Shown: positions 8,224 to 16,658 of the stretch, one piece after another
Layout: each line of letters opens with the position of its first letter
Position numbering within the stretch: the first letter of the stretch is position 1
NCBI RefSeq assembly: GCF_006438955.1
Contig: NZ_RCZK01000007.1
Span: forward strand, 1 to 64,000
Direction of reading: 5' to 3'
Length of the DNA stretch: 64,000 nt
DNA from: Sphingomonas oligophenolica
GTDB lineage: Bacteria; Pseudomonadota; Alphaproteobacteria; Sphingomonadales; Sphingomonadaceae
Notes under the pieces: generated by a model
Told to the model about the DNA's origin: nothing
Seen by the model: the letters and a program-made list of their open reading frames with translations, nothing else
Database searches by the model: none
Position numbers and translations under genes: made by a program

Positions 8224-8922
8224 ATGGCAAGCCGGTTGATTACCTATCTCGATTCGATTCGCGCACGCGATCCGGCCCCGCATTCGCGCGCGGAGGTGCT
8301 CACCTATCCCGGCGTCTGGGCATTGGGCTGGCACCGGATCGCGCACCGGCTGTACCGGAGGCGACTGTTCCTGCTCGCGCGGATCGTGAATCATTTCGCG
8401 CGCGCGACGACCGCGATCGATATTCATCCCGGTGCGACGATCGGCCGCAATTTCTTTATCGACCACGGTTTCGTCGTCATCGGCGAGACTGCCCATATCG
8501 GCGATGACGTGACGATTTATCAGTGCGTGACGCTGGGTGGCACCAGCCCCGACAACGGCATCGCGGGCAAGCGGCATCCAACGCTGGCGGACGGCGTCAT
8601 CATCGGGTCGGGCGCGCAGGTGCTTGGGCCGATCACGGTCGGCCGGCGGGCGCGGGTCGGCGCCAATGCGGTGGTGACCCGCGACGTGCCCGAAGGCGCG
8701 ACGATGGTCGGCATCCCTGCGCGCGCGACCACGGTGGACGGCGGCATCGCGCCACCAACGCGCTTCGTTCCCTATGGTACGCCGTGCAGCGAGATGTTCG
8801 ATCCCGCCACGCAGAAGGTCGAACTGCTGCGGTGCGAGCTCGAAACGATGCGCAAGCGGCTCGATGCGCTGCTGGAAGAGCAACGCGGCGCCGAGGGCGA
8901 CGACGAGCAATATCGCGCCTGA
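8224..8922 (+). CDS. cysE: Serine O-acetyltransferase
   Basis: A 232-residue enzyme making O-acetylserine, the carbon acceptor for sulfide in cysteine synthesis. It has the left-handed beta-helix hexapeptide repeats of the SAT/EpsC type, including DIHPGATIGRNFFIDHG with the catalytic His, GETAHIGDDVTIYQCVTLGG and KRHPTLADGVIIGSGAQVLG. A C-terminal stretch of charged helix (VELLRCELETMRKRLDALLEE) follows. The start at 8224 has GAGGGG eight bases upstream; the frame is open further up but without a ribosome site. The stop overlaps the next start (TGATG). Confidence 0.93.
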   Translation: MASRLITYLDSIRARDPAPHSRAEVLTYPGVWALGWHRIAHRLYRRRLFLLARIVNHFARATTAIDIHPGATIGRNFFIDHGFVVIGETAHIGDDVTIYQCVTLGGTSPDNGIAGKRHPTLADGVIIGSGAQVLGPITVGRRARVGANAVVTRDVPEGATMVGIPARATTVDGGIAPPTRFVPYGTPCSEMFDPATQKVELLRCELETMRKRLDALLEEQRGAEGDDEQYRA

Positions 8923-9266
8923 TGGGGACCGTTACGCCGTTTCCCGCCGCCCGCGGCCAGCCGTTGCAGATTGGCTTCGACCGCGCCGAACTCACCCGTA
9001 TTCTCGACCTCTATGGCCGCATGGTCGCCGCCGGGCATTGGCGTGACTATGCGATCGAGCTTGGGGCGGACGCCGCGATCTTCGCCGCGTTCCGCCGTGC
9101 GTCCGAGCGCCCCGAAGTACGGATCGAGAAACGCCCGGCGCTGCGTAACCGGCAGGGGATGTGGTCGCTGACCGGTGAACAGGGGATGGTGTTGAAGCGG
9201 GGGCACGACCTCGGCCCGGTCCTCGCGCCGGTCGAGCGGCGATTGATGAAGATCGTCGAGAACTGA
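8922..9266 (+). CDS. DUF2794-family protein
   Basis: A 114-residue soluble protein of a family I recognise as DUF2794, found in alphaproteobacteria and without known function. Typical stretches are FDRAELTRILDLYGRMVAAGHWRDYA and FAAFRRASERPEVRIEKRP. It starts inside the cysE stop codon (TGATG), so it is translated with cysE. The association with cysE is the only clue to its role. Confidence 0.85.
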   Translation: MGTVTPFPAARGQPLQIGFDRAELTRILDLYGRMVAAGHWRDYAIELGADAAIFAAFRRASERPEVRIEKRPALRNRQGMWSLTGEQGMVLKRGHDLGPVLAPVERRLMKIVEN

Positions 9267-9280
9267 ACGTCGCGGGGTGA

Positions 9281-11125
9281 TCAGGCCGCGAGCGCGTCCG
9301 CGATCGGTGCCTTGAGCGTCAGCACCGCGATCGCGCCGCGGCCCTTGCCTTCGCTTTCCAGCCTGAGCGATCCCTCCATCGCGGTCATCGAATTGGCGCA
9401 CCAATGGAGGCCGAGCCCACCGGACTTGTGCTGACGGGTCGAAAAGCCACGCTGGAACAGCGTCGCGCCGACATCGGCATCGAACCCTTCGCCGTTGTCG
9501 CGGAGCGTGATTTCGACCGCGGTGTCGGTTTCGCGGATCGTGACGTCGATCGAGCCGCTGTCGGACCCCGTTGCGCCGATCGCTTCGGCAGCGTTGCCGA
9601 GCAGGTTGCCGATCACCTGGCTCAGGATCACGCGGTTGGCGAGCGCGCGGTGGGGCAGGCCCGGGAAACTGAACGCGATCGACGCGCCTTGGGAATAGCG
9701 CGCGATCGACGCGTTGCGTGCGACGATTTCGCTGACGTCGACCAGATCGAGCGGGGGGCGTTCATGCGCGCTGGCCTGTTGCTGGCCGATGATTTCGAGG
9801 ACATGCGCCATCGCTTCGCGCCCGACGTGGAGTTCGCCGCGCATCGCCTCGCGCCCCGCCACCTCGGCGGCGACGGCCGCGGCGACGAACGCCGCGAGCT
9901 TTTCGCGGCGCGCAGCGGGCATGTCGGCTTTGCCGAGTTCGATCACGGCGCGCTCGACGGTGACGCGATCGATCGGGGGGGGCTGTGCGATCCCTTGGCT
10001 GAGGATCGTCGAGATCGGGTTCAAGGCATTGCGGACATTGTGCATCACCGCGACCGCGCTTTCGCTGCGCCCGAGCGCGAAGCTCTGTACCTCGATCTGT
10101 TCGCGCAAATCCTTCAACTGCGACAGCATCGCGTTGAAACTGCGTCCGAGCGAGCCGAATTCATCGCTGCGCCCCTCGTCATCGAGCAGCGCCAGCGAAC
10201 CCGAAACCCTGACCTTTTGCATATGCTGTTCGACCGACAGCAGCGGTGCGATCACCAGCCACCCCAGCGTCCGCCGCAGCACCAGCAGCACGATCAGCAG
10301 TAGCAGCGTCGATCCCGCGACCGCGAGCATCAGCATCCGGCGCCCGAGCAACGATATGTCGCGCGGGACGGTGAACCGCGCCGCGGCGACCGCATGGCCG
10401 TCCGCACCCAAGATCGGGACCGCGATCGCGGTGGTCAGGCGACCCTTGTCGACGATCTCCGTATCGGTAACGCGCGATCGGTCGATCGTCGCGTCCAGCT
10501 GGAGCAGCGCCGAAATCTGCTTCGAGGTGAATTCGCGCGCCATCAGCACATAGCCGCGCGGTCGACCGGTGCCGTCCGATCGACGGACCTGTGCGACGCC
10601 GATCGCGGCAACGACCGATCCCAGTCGCGCGTAAAAGCGCCCCGAATTGTCGGTTCCGACGACCTTCGCGAGATCGGTTCGCGCGATCGTGTCGATCAGC
10701 GCCGCGCGCAGATCGGCGCGCTCACCGCCAGTCGCGGGATCGTACCAGCGCGCGATCTGGATGCTGCCATCGGGGCGAACATAGGCCATCCCTTGGACCG
10801 CCAGGTTCGACATCGCGAGCGGCGAGAAGCTTTCCTGTTCGAACGCCGTGGTAGGCGCTGCCATGTACGCGTAGCTCTGCGTCCAATCGCCGTAATCGCG
10901 GACTGCGCTTTCGAGCTTGTTGGCGTAATCGGTCAGCGTGGCGCGGGTGCGATCGATATGCCCGGCGTTCGCATTTGCCTCCAATGCATTGAAGTTGGGG
11001 GTGATAACGAACGCCAGCAGCAACGTGATGCCGAGTGCGCCAGCGACGCCGACCGCGGTTAGGATCGCGACGAGCTTGCCCCCGAGCGATGTCGGCTGCA
11101 ATCCCCGGCCCCGGGTGCGCGCCAC
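9281..11125 (-). CDS. Membrane sensor histidine kinase with CHASE4-like sensor
   Basis: A 614-residue kinase. One membrane helix (about 18-42) is followed by a periplasmic sensor containing RDYGDWTQSYAYM (77-88), typical of CHASE4. A second helix follows (about 266-285), then a HAMP-like linker, and an unusual phosphoacceptor region MHNVRNALNPI with His362. The HATPase part includes NLLGNAAEAIG, DNGEGFD and GGLGLHWC. The GTG at 11125 lies two bases after the stop of the upstream gene, with GGAAGG seven bases before it, so the kinase is translationally coupled to the receiver-GGDEF-EAL protein, its likely partner. Confidence 0.88.
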   Translation of the reverse strand: MARTRGRGLQPTSLGGKLVAILTAVGVAGALGITLLLAFVITPNFNALEANANAGHIDRTRATLTDYANKLESAVRDYGDWTQSYAYMAAPTTAFEQESFSPLAMSNLAVQGMAYVRPDGSIQIARWYDPATGGERADLRAALIDTIARTDLAKVVGTDNSGRFYARLGSVVAAIGVAQVRRSDGTGRPRGYVLMAREFTSKQISALLQLDATIDRSRVTDTEIVDKGRLTTAIAVPILGADGHAVAAARFTVPRDISLLGRRMLMLAVAGSTLLLLIVLLVLRRTLGWLVIAPLLSVEQHMQKVRVSGSLALLDDEGRSDEFGSLGRSFNAMLSQLKDLREQIEVQSFALGRSESAVAVMHNVRNALNPISTILSQGIAQPPPIDRVTVERAVIELGKADMPAARREKLAAFVAAAVAAEVAGREAMRGELHVGREAMAHVLEIIGQQQASAHERPPLDLVDVSEIVARNASIARYSQGASIAFSFPGLPHRALANRVILSQVIGNLLGNAAEAIGATGSDSGSIDVTIRETDTAVEITLRDNGEGFDADVGATLFQRGFSTRQHKSGGLGLHWCANSMTAMEGSLRLESEGKGRGAIAVLTLKAPIADALAA

Positions 11126-11127
11126 GA

Positions 11128-13032
11128 TCAGCCTTCCGTTCCGGTCGCGGCCTCCGGCACGATCGCGATTTCCTCGCCGCCGATGAAACGCTGCGTTGCC
11201 AGCGCGAGTGCTTGTTCGGCGGGTACGGGACGCGAGAAGAAATAGCCCTGGAGGTGGCTTGCGCCCGCGATCCGGAGCGATTGAACCTGCGCCTCGGTCT
11301 CGACGCCCTCGGCGATCACCTCGAGCCCCAGTGCGTGCCCCAGATGGATGATCGAATGGACGATCGCCGCGCTCTCGCGCTCGCGGCCCATGCCGTCGAT
11401 GAAGCTGCGGTCGATCTTCAGGCTGTCGAGCGCGAACTTGCGGATGTTGTAGAGCGAGGAATAGCCGGTCCCGAAATCGTCGAGCGCGATCCGGAAACCC
11501 ATCTGGCGCAGCTTGTAGAGCGTGTCGGCAGCACGATCGGCGTCATCGAAGATCGCGGTTTCGGTAATCTCGATCTGCAGCCGCGCGGGTTCGATGCCCG
11601 CATGCTGGACGCTCTGCATGATGTGCCCGACGAAATTGTGCCGACGAAACTGGCGCGGGCTGAAGTTGACCGAGACATATTGCCCCGGCCATTGCTTCAG
11701 CACCTCGAGCGCCTGGGCAAGGATCCAGTCGCCCAGTTCGTGAATGATGTTCGATTCTTCCGCGATCGGGATGAAGACCGCGGGGCTGATCGGGCCGTAT
11801 TCCTGCGTGTTCCAGCGCACCAGCGCCTCGAATCCAACGATTTCGATCGAATCGCGCGACACGATCGGCTGATACACTAGACTGAGTTCGCCCTTCTCGA
11901 TCGCACCGCCGAGGCCGTTTTCGATCCGGCGGCGAAAGCGGATGCCCTCGTCCATGCTTTCGTCGAACAGGCGGGCGATGCCGCGCCCGTTGCGCTTGGC
12001 ATCGTTCAGCGCCAGATCGGCGCGACGCATCGCATCGATCGGATCGCAGCCGCCTTCGACGACGACGACCCCGGCGGACGCACCGCTCTGAACCGAATTG
12101 CCGAACACCTGGCGCGTCCCCGCGCACGCCGCGACGATGCGGTCGCAGGCCATCACCGCCGCCTGGTCGCCGGGGGTGTCGAAGAGGATGCCGAATTCGT
12201 CGCCGCCGAGCCGCGCGACGACCGCGCCGTCGGGGGCGGTCGCCTGAAGCGTCGCGCAGATATCGCGGATCAGCGCGTCGCCGGCGAGGTGGCCGAGCGT
12301 GTCGTTGACGGTCTTGAACCGGTCGAGATCGATCATCGCGGTCGCGAACATGCCCTCGCGCTTCACTCGATCCGCGAGCGCGCGGAGGAAGGCGAGGCGG
12401 TTGGGCGCATCGGTCAACGAATCATGCGTCGCCATGTGGATCGCGAGGCTCTCGTTCGCGGCGAGTTCGGCTCCCTGTTCCTGGAGCTGGATGACCTGGC
12501 GATCGAGCATCGCGCGCGTGGCGGCGAGTTCGCGGTCGACCTCCCACCGCTTCGCCAGTGCAGTCGCGGTCTGGACGATCTCCGCCACCTCGAACGGTTT
12601 GGCGATGTAGAAGATCTTGTCGGCTGGTCCTGCGACCTTGCTGATCTCGATTGGCGAAAAATCGGAATAGCCGGTGACGATGACGAGGTTGATCTCGGGA
12701 TCGAGTGCGCGGATCCGCATCGCGGTTTCACGCCCATCGATGCCGGGGGGCATGCGGACGTCGATGAAGGCGACCGAATAGGGTGTCCCCGCGGCCAGCG
12801 CGGCTTCGACCGCGGCAACCGCGTCGAGGCCCTGGAGCATATGTGTCAGCGCGAATTCGGCGGTCTGCTCGACCGAATCGGGGGCGTCGTCGCCGAACAA
12901 TTCGGCGGCCATCGTGTCGAGCGCGTCCTCGCTCTCGCCACGCTGGGGGGCGAAGCTGCGCTTATAGCTGTCGTGCATCGCCGGTTCGTCGTCGACGATC
13001 AGGATACGCTTGGCGTCATCGAAACCGCTCAT
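11128..13032 (-). CDS. Receiver-GGDEF-EAL cyclic-di-GMP regulator
   Basis: A 634-residue response regulator with both cyclic-di-GMP domains. The receiver starts with ILIVDDEPAMHDSY, but its phosphoacceptor, FIDVRMPPG, is Asp91 instead of about residue 54, because some 40 extra residues are inserted after the first strand. The switch lysine is in YIAKPFE. The GGDEF motif RLGGDEFG is intact, and the EAL domain keeps FEALVRW, EITET and DDFGTGYSSL, so both synthesis and degradation are possible. ATG 13032 is preferred (GAGGGGAAG upstream); GTG 13038 is an alternative. The following gene is its probable kinase. Confidence 0.9.
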   Translation of the reverse strand: MSGFDDAKRILIVDDEPAMHDSYKRSFAPQRGESEDALDTMAAELFGDDAPDSVEQTAEFALTHMLQGLDAVAAVEAALAAGTPYSVAFIDVRMPPGIDGRETAMRIRALDPEINLVIVTGYSDFSPIEISKVAGPADKIFYIAKPFEVAEIVQTATALAKRWEVDRELAATRAMLDRQVIQLQEQGAELAANESLAIHMATHDSLTDAPNRLAFLRALADRVKREGMFATAMIDLDRFKTVNDTLGHLAGDALIRDICATLQATAPDGAVVARLGGDEFGILFDTPGDQAAVMACDRIVAACAGTRQVFGNSVQSGASAGVVVVEGGCDPIDAMRRADLALNDAKRNGRGIARLFDESMDEGIRFRRRIENGLGGAIEKGELSLVYQPIVSRDSIEIVGFEALVRWNTQEYGPISPAVFIPIAEESNIIHELGDWILAQALEVLKQWPGQYVSVNFSPRQFRRHNFVGHIMQSVQHAGIEPARLQIEITETAIFDDADRAADTLYKLRQMGFRIALDDFGTGYSSLYNIRKFALDSLKIDRSFIDGMGRERESAAIVHSIIHLGHALGLEVIAEGVETEAQVQSLRIAGASHLQGYFFSRPVPAEQALALATQRFIGGEEIAIVPEAATGTEG

Positions 13033-13105
13033 GAACACATCTTCCCCTCGGATATCATTGCGAGGGCGTAAGCGAGTGCGGTTAAAAGCCCGTTAACGAC
13101 GTGCG

Positions 13106-13996
13106 CTATCCGCGCTCGAGCGCCTGCGCCCCGAGCAGGATCGCGCCGAGCGGCCCGGCGTTGTTGCCGAGCGCGGGGGGCACGACGTAGCGCGACAACC
13201 CGACTTCGGGCAGCGGCACATAACCGGCGAGACTGTCGATCATCGCGGCGCGGACGCGGGGAAACAGATGACTGGTCCCGACCATCACCCCGCCACCCAT
13301 CACGATCCGGCGCGGGATACCGGTGAGCACCAGCGTATGGAGAAGCTGCCCGAGACCGTGCGCCACGAGATCCCAGGCGGGGTGGTCGGCGGGCAGATGT
13401 TCGGCCCTGGTCCCGGTGCGCGCGGCGATGGCTGGGCCGGCGCAGAGCCCCTCGACGCAGCCGCCGTGGAACGGGCAATTGCCGATCCAGTCGTCCCCAT
13501 CGATACGAACGGGGCGAATATGACCGAGTTCGGCATGGGTCAGGCCGTCGACCGGCTTGCCACCCGCGATCAGCCCGACCCCGATTCCGGTACCGACGGT
13601 CACATAGGCGATGTCGGCAAGGCCCTTGGCCGCACCCCATTTCGCCTCTGCCAGCGCGGCGCCGACGACATCGGTGTGAAACCCGACCGGCACCCCGAAC
13701 CGGCGCTCGATCCGGCGGACGATATCGGTCCGCGACCAGCCCGGCTTGGGAGTCGCGGTGATGCTGCCGTAATCGCCCGCGTCGCGATCGATCGAGATCG
13801 GCCCGAAGCTGGCGATGCCGATGCTGGCAAAGCCGCTCCATCCCGCCAGAACCTGCTCGATCGCGGCCAGTGTTTCAGCGGGCGCGGTGGTGGGGATGCG
13901 GACTTCGTCCTCGATCGAGTCGGGGCCACGCGCCAGGATGCAATTGCACTTGGTGCCGCCCAATTCGATTCCCGCTACCAGCGGTGCGTCGGCCAT
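13106..13996 (-). CDS. ROK-family sugar kinase, probable fructokinase
   Basis: A 296-residue cytoplasmic kinase. The N-terminal phosphate-binding motif GIELGGTKCNC is followed by GTGIGVGLIAGG and the ROK zinc site H..(x)..CPFHGGCVEGLCAGPA. This places it with fructokinase-type ROK proteins more than glucokinases of the Glk fold. GAGGGAAAGGG lies about eight bases before ATG 13996. It sits just downstream of glmS on the same strand (34 bp apart) and may share its transcript, suggesting hexose-6-phosphate supply for glucosamine-6-phosphate synthesis. Confidence 0.87.
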   Translation of the reverse strand: MADAPLVAGIELGGTKCNCILARGPDSIEDEVRIPTTAPAETLAAIEQVLAGWSGFASIGIASFGPISIDRDAGDYGSITATPKPGWSRTDIVRRIERRFGVPVGFHTDVVGAALAEAKWGAAKGLADIAYVTVGTGIGVGLIAGGKPVDGLTHAELGHIRPVRIDGDDWIGNCPFHGGCVEGLCAGPAIAARTGTRAEHLPADHPAWDLVAHGLGQLLHTLVLTGIPRRIVMGGGVMVGTSHLFPRVRAAMIDSLAGYVPLPEVGLSRYVVPPALGNNAGPLGAILLGAQALERG

Positions 13997-14030
13997 CGGC
14001 GTGCCCTTTCCCTCGTGATCGCCAGCGACG

Positions 14031-15869
14031 CTACTCGACCGTCACGCTCTTGGCGAGGTTGCGCGGCTGGTCGACATCGGTGCCCTTGGCGACCGCAACG
14101 TGATAGGCGAGCAGCTGAACCGGCACCGCATAGACCAGCGGCGCGATCAGCGGATGGACCTTGGGCATGGTGATCGTCGCCATGCAGTTTTCGCCCGCGG
14201 CCTGGATACCGTCGTAATCGCTGATCAACACGACCTTGCCGCCGCGTGCCTGGACCTCCTGCATGTTGCTCACCGTCTTGTCGAACAGTGGCCCCGACGG
14301 CGCGATGACGATGACGGGGACGTTCTCGTCGATCAGCGCGATCGGCCCGTGCTTCATTTCACCTGCGGCGTAGCCTTCGGCGTGGATGTAGCTGATTTCC
14401 TTGAGCTTCAGTGCGCCCTCGAGCGCCAACGGATAATCGGTGCCGCGTCCCAGATACAGGACGTCGCGCGCGCCCGCGATGGTGTGCGCCATCGCGGCAA
14501 TCGATTCATCATAGGCGAGCGCGGCGTTCAACGAAGCGGGAGCCTCGGCGAGATGGCGAACGATCGCGCGTTCGTCCTCGGGAGTCAGCAGGCCCTTGGC
14601 CTGCGCCAGATTGGTCGCGAGCGCGGCGAGGACCGCAAGCTGGCAGGTGAAGGCCTTGGTCGAGGCGACGCCGATCTCGGGGCCGGCGTGGGTCGGCAGC
14701 AGCAGGTCGGCCTCACGCGCCATCGTGCTGGTCGGCACGTTGACGACGACCGCGATCGTCTGGCCTTCGGCCTTGGCGTGGCGGAGCGCGGCGAGCGTAT
14801 CGGCGGTCTCGCCCGACTGGCTGATGAAGAGCGCCAATCCACCCGGCTCCATCACCGGCGCGCGGTAGCGGAATTCGGATGCGACATCGATGTCGACGGG
14901 CACTCGCGCGAATTGCTCGAACCAGTATTTGGCGACCATCCCCGCGTAATAGCTGGTCCCGCAGGCGACGATAGTGACGCGCTTGATCGCGTTCAGGCTG
15001 AATTCGGGGATCGGCAGCGAGACGCGGCCTTCAAGCTGCTGGAGATACGAGCGGAGCGTCTGCGCGACGACGATCGGCTGTTCGTAGATTTCCTTGAGCA
15101 TATAGTGCCGATGATTGCCTTTCGACACGAGCTCGCCGGTGATGCCCGAGATGGTGATCGCACGCTCGACCGGCTCGTTCGCCTGATTATAGACCTGTGG
15201 CCCGTCGCGCGTGCACACGACCCAATCGCCCTCGTCGAGATACGCGATCCGCTGCGTCAGCGGGGCCAGCGCAAGCGCGTCGGAACCGAGATAGATCTCA
15301 GCGCCATCGTCCGATTCAGCGCCGTAGCCGACGACGAGCGGCGAGCCAAGGCGCGCGCCGATCAGCCGGTCGGGATATTCGCGGAACAGGATCGCGAGCG
15401 CGAACGCGCCGTGGAGCCGTGGCAGGACGGCGCGCACCGCCTCTTCAGGGGATTTGCCCGCCTCGACCTGCTCGCTGACCAGGTGCGCGACCACTTCGGT
15501 GTCGGTTTCGCTCGTAAACACCCGACCGCGCGCGATCAGTTCGTCGCGGAGTGGTTTGAAGTTTTCGATGATGCCGTTGTGAACCACCGCGACATGGTCG
15601 GTGGCATGGGGGTGGGCGTTGCTCGTGGTCGGGCCGCCGTGGGTCGCCCAGCGGGTGTGCGCGATCCCGACGTTGCCGGGTAACGGATGCTCGCCGAGTT
15701 CCCTGGCAAGGTTGTTGAGCTTGCCCGACGCGCGCCGCCGCTCGATCGCGCCACCGACGACGGTCGCGATCCCGGCCGAATCATAGCCGCGATATTCGAG
15801 CCGCCGCAGCCCGTCGAGCAACCGCTCCGCCACGTCGTCGTTGCCCAGGATGCCAACAATTCCACACAT
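14031..15869 (-). CDS. glmS: Glutamine--fructose-6-phosphate aminotransferase
   Basis: A full-length enzyme of 612 residues that makes glucosamine 6-phosphate. It begins MCGIVGILG, so Cys2 becomes the N-terminal nucleophile of the glutaminase domain. The tail PRNLAKSVTVE is the standard C-terminus. The two SIS domains include CGTSYYAGMVA and FISQSGETADTL. Upstream on the same strand, with only 15 bp between, lies a toxin-antitoxin pair, and beyond it glmU. No glmS ribozyme-like sequence was seen, as expected outside Firmicutes. Confidence 0.97.
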   Translation of the reverse strand: MCGIVGILGNDDVAERLLDGLRRLEYRGYDSAGIATVVGGAIERRRASGKLNNLARELGEHPLPGNVGIAHTRWATHGGPTTSNAHPHATDHVAVVHNGIIENFKPLRDELIARGRVFTSETDTEVVAHLVSEQVEAGKSPEEAVRAVLPRLHGAFALAILFREYPDRLIGARLGSPLVVGYGAESDDGAEIYLGSDALALAPLTQRIAYLDEGDWVVCTRDGPQVYNQANEPVERAITISGITGELVSKGNHRHYMLKEIYEQPIVVAQTLRSYLQQLEGRVSLPIPEFSLNAIKRVTIVACGTSYYAGMVAKYWFEQFARVPVDIDVASEFRYRAPVMEPGGLALFISQSGETADTLAALRHAKAEGQTIAVVVNVPTSTMAREADLLLPTHAGPEIGVASTKAFTCQLAVLAALATNLAQAKGLLTPEDERAIVRHLAEAPASLNAALAYDESIAAMAHTIAGARDVLYLGRGTDYPLALEGALKLKEISYIHAEGYAAGEMKHGPIALIDENVPVIVIAPSGPLFDKTVSNMQEVQARGGKVVLISDYDGIQAAGENCMATITMPKVHPLIAPLVYAVPVQLLAYHVAVAKGTDVDQPRNLAKSVTVE

Positions 15870-15884
15870 GAGATGTCTCGTGAA

Positions 15885-16265
15885 CTAAAGGGTGTAAGGG
15901 ACGCGAATTCCCGGCATACCAACCGGGAAATCCTTGGTATTGCGCGTGACGAGAATGTGTCCGCGTAGTTGAGCCGATGCGAGAATAATCGCATCGGGTG
16001 ATCGCAGCCGCTGTCGATCGCGCCGCAGCGTCGCGGCCCGTGCCGCGACTTCCGCATCGAGCTCGTCGACGCCAAACCCCGACAGGAATGTTTCGGCGCT
16101 CCTTAGCTGACCGACCGAACCCTTGGACATGACCTCGATCCACACCATTCGGCTGACCCAGACCCGAGCGCCGTTCTGCAATCCACGCCGAATTTCCTCC
16201 CGCGCCGGCTCGAACCCCATGAGCGCATCGATCAGGATGTTCGCATCGAAACTGTAGCTGGTCAC
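15885..16265 (-). CDS. PIN-domain ribonuclease toxin, VapC type
   Basis: A 126-residue PIN-domain protein. The acidic residues of the RNase centre are visible: SFDANILIDAL near the N-terminus, WIEVMSKG in the middle, and LRSPDAIILASAQLRG, followed by LVTRNTKDFP. It starts with GTG at 16265 inside the stop codon of the preceding antitoxin gene (GTGA overlap), the usual VapBC arrangement. VapC toxins cut tRNA or rRNA at specific sites; this target is unknown. The pair sits between glmU and glmS. Confidence 0.88.
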   Translation of the reverse strand: MTSYSFDANILIDALMGFEPAREEIRRGLQNGARVWVSRMVWIEVMSKGSVGQLRSAETFLSGFGVDELDAEVAARAATLRRDRQRLRSPDAIILASAQLRGHILVTRNTKDFPVGMPGIRVPYTL

Positions 16266-16627
16266 CGGGCTTCTGGAATCTTGGGATCGGGATATTTCCC
16301 TGCCACCATGTCGAGATAAATCTGGCGTTGTCGATCATCCTCGGCATCGAACAAATCCGGAAATTCTGCCTTCACGTCCGCGTAATCGGCATCCCATGCG
16401 CGCGTCCACGATGCGCGTTCTCGCCGCTGCCATTCGACCGCCTCGCCGATATCGGTGCGGTCTTTCCACAAGCCGAACCCCGCATCGAGCCAATCCGTCG
16501 GCGCTTCGGCGCGATACGACGACACCGCCTCGCGCAGCACCGACGCACGCGACTTGCCCTGTTCGGCGGCGCGCGCATCCAGCCACTTGATATCCTCATC
16601 TGGAAGGTCGGCGAGAATGCGCGTCAT
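16262..16627 (-). CDS. Ribbon-helix-helix antitoxin of the VapBC-type pair
   Basis: A 121-residue protein with an N-terminal ribbon-helix-helix fold: RILADLPDEDIKWLDARAAEQGKS-type strand and helix, then SRASVLREAVSSYR. This is longer than most antitoxins of the class (about 70-90 residues). The extra acidic and Trp-rich tail (residues 45-121) is presumably the toxin-binding part and possibly more. It overlaps the toxin gene by four bases and would autoregulate the operon. Confidence 0.8.
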   Translation of the reverse strand: MTRILADLPDEDIKWLDARAAEQGKSRASVLREAVSSYRAEAPTDWLDAGFGLWKDRTDIGEAVEWQRRERASWTRAWDADYADVKAEFPDLFDAEDDRQRQIYLDMVAGKYPDPKIPEAR

Positions 16628-16658
16628 GGCAGCGATGATATCACAGCCGTATATCGCG

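Noticed and set aside
14100..15683. 527-codon plus-strand frame opposite glmS
   Set aside because: Antisense shadow of a well-conserved essential gene; composition is Arg/Asp/Gly-rich with no recognisable domain.
15870..15884. glmS riboswitch/ribozyme upstream of glmS
   Set aside because: Only 15 bp separate glmS from the toxin gene, and no ribozyme-like conserved core was seen.
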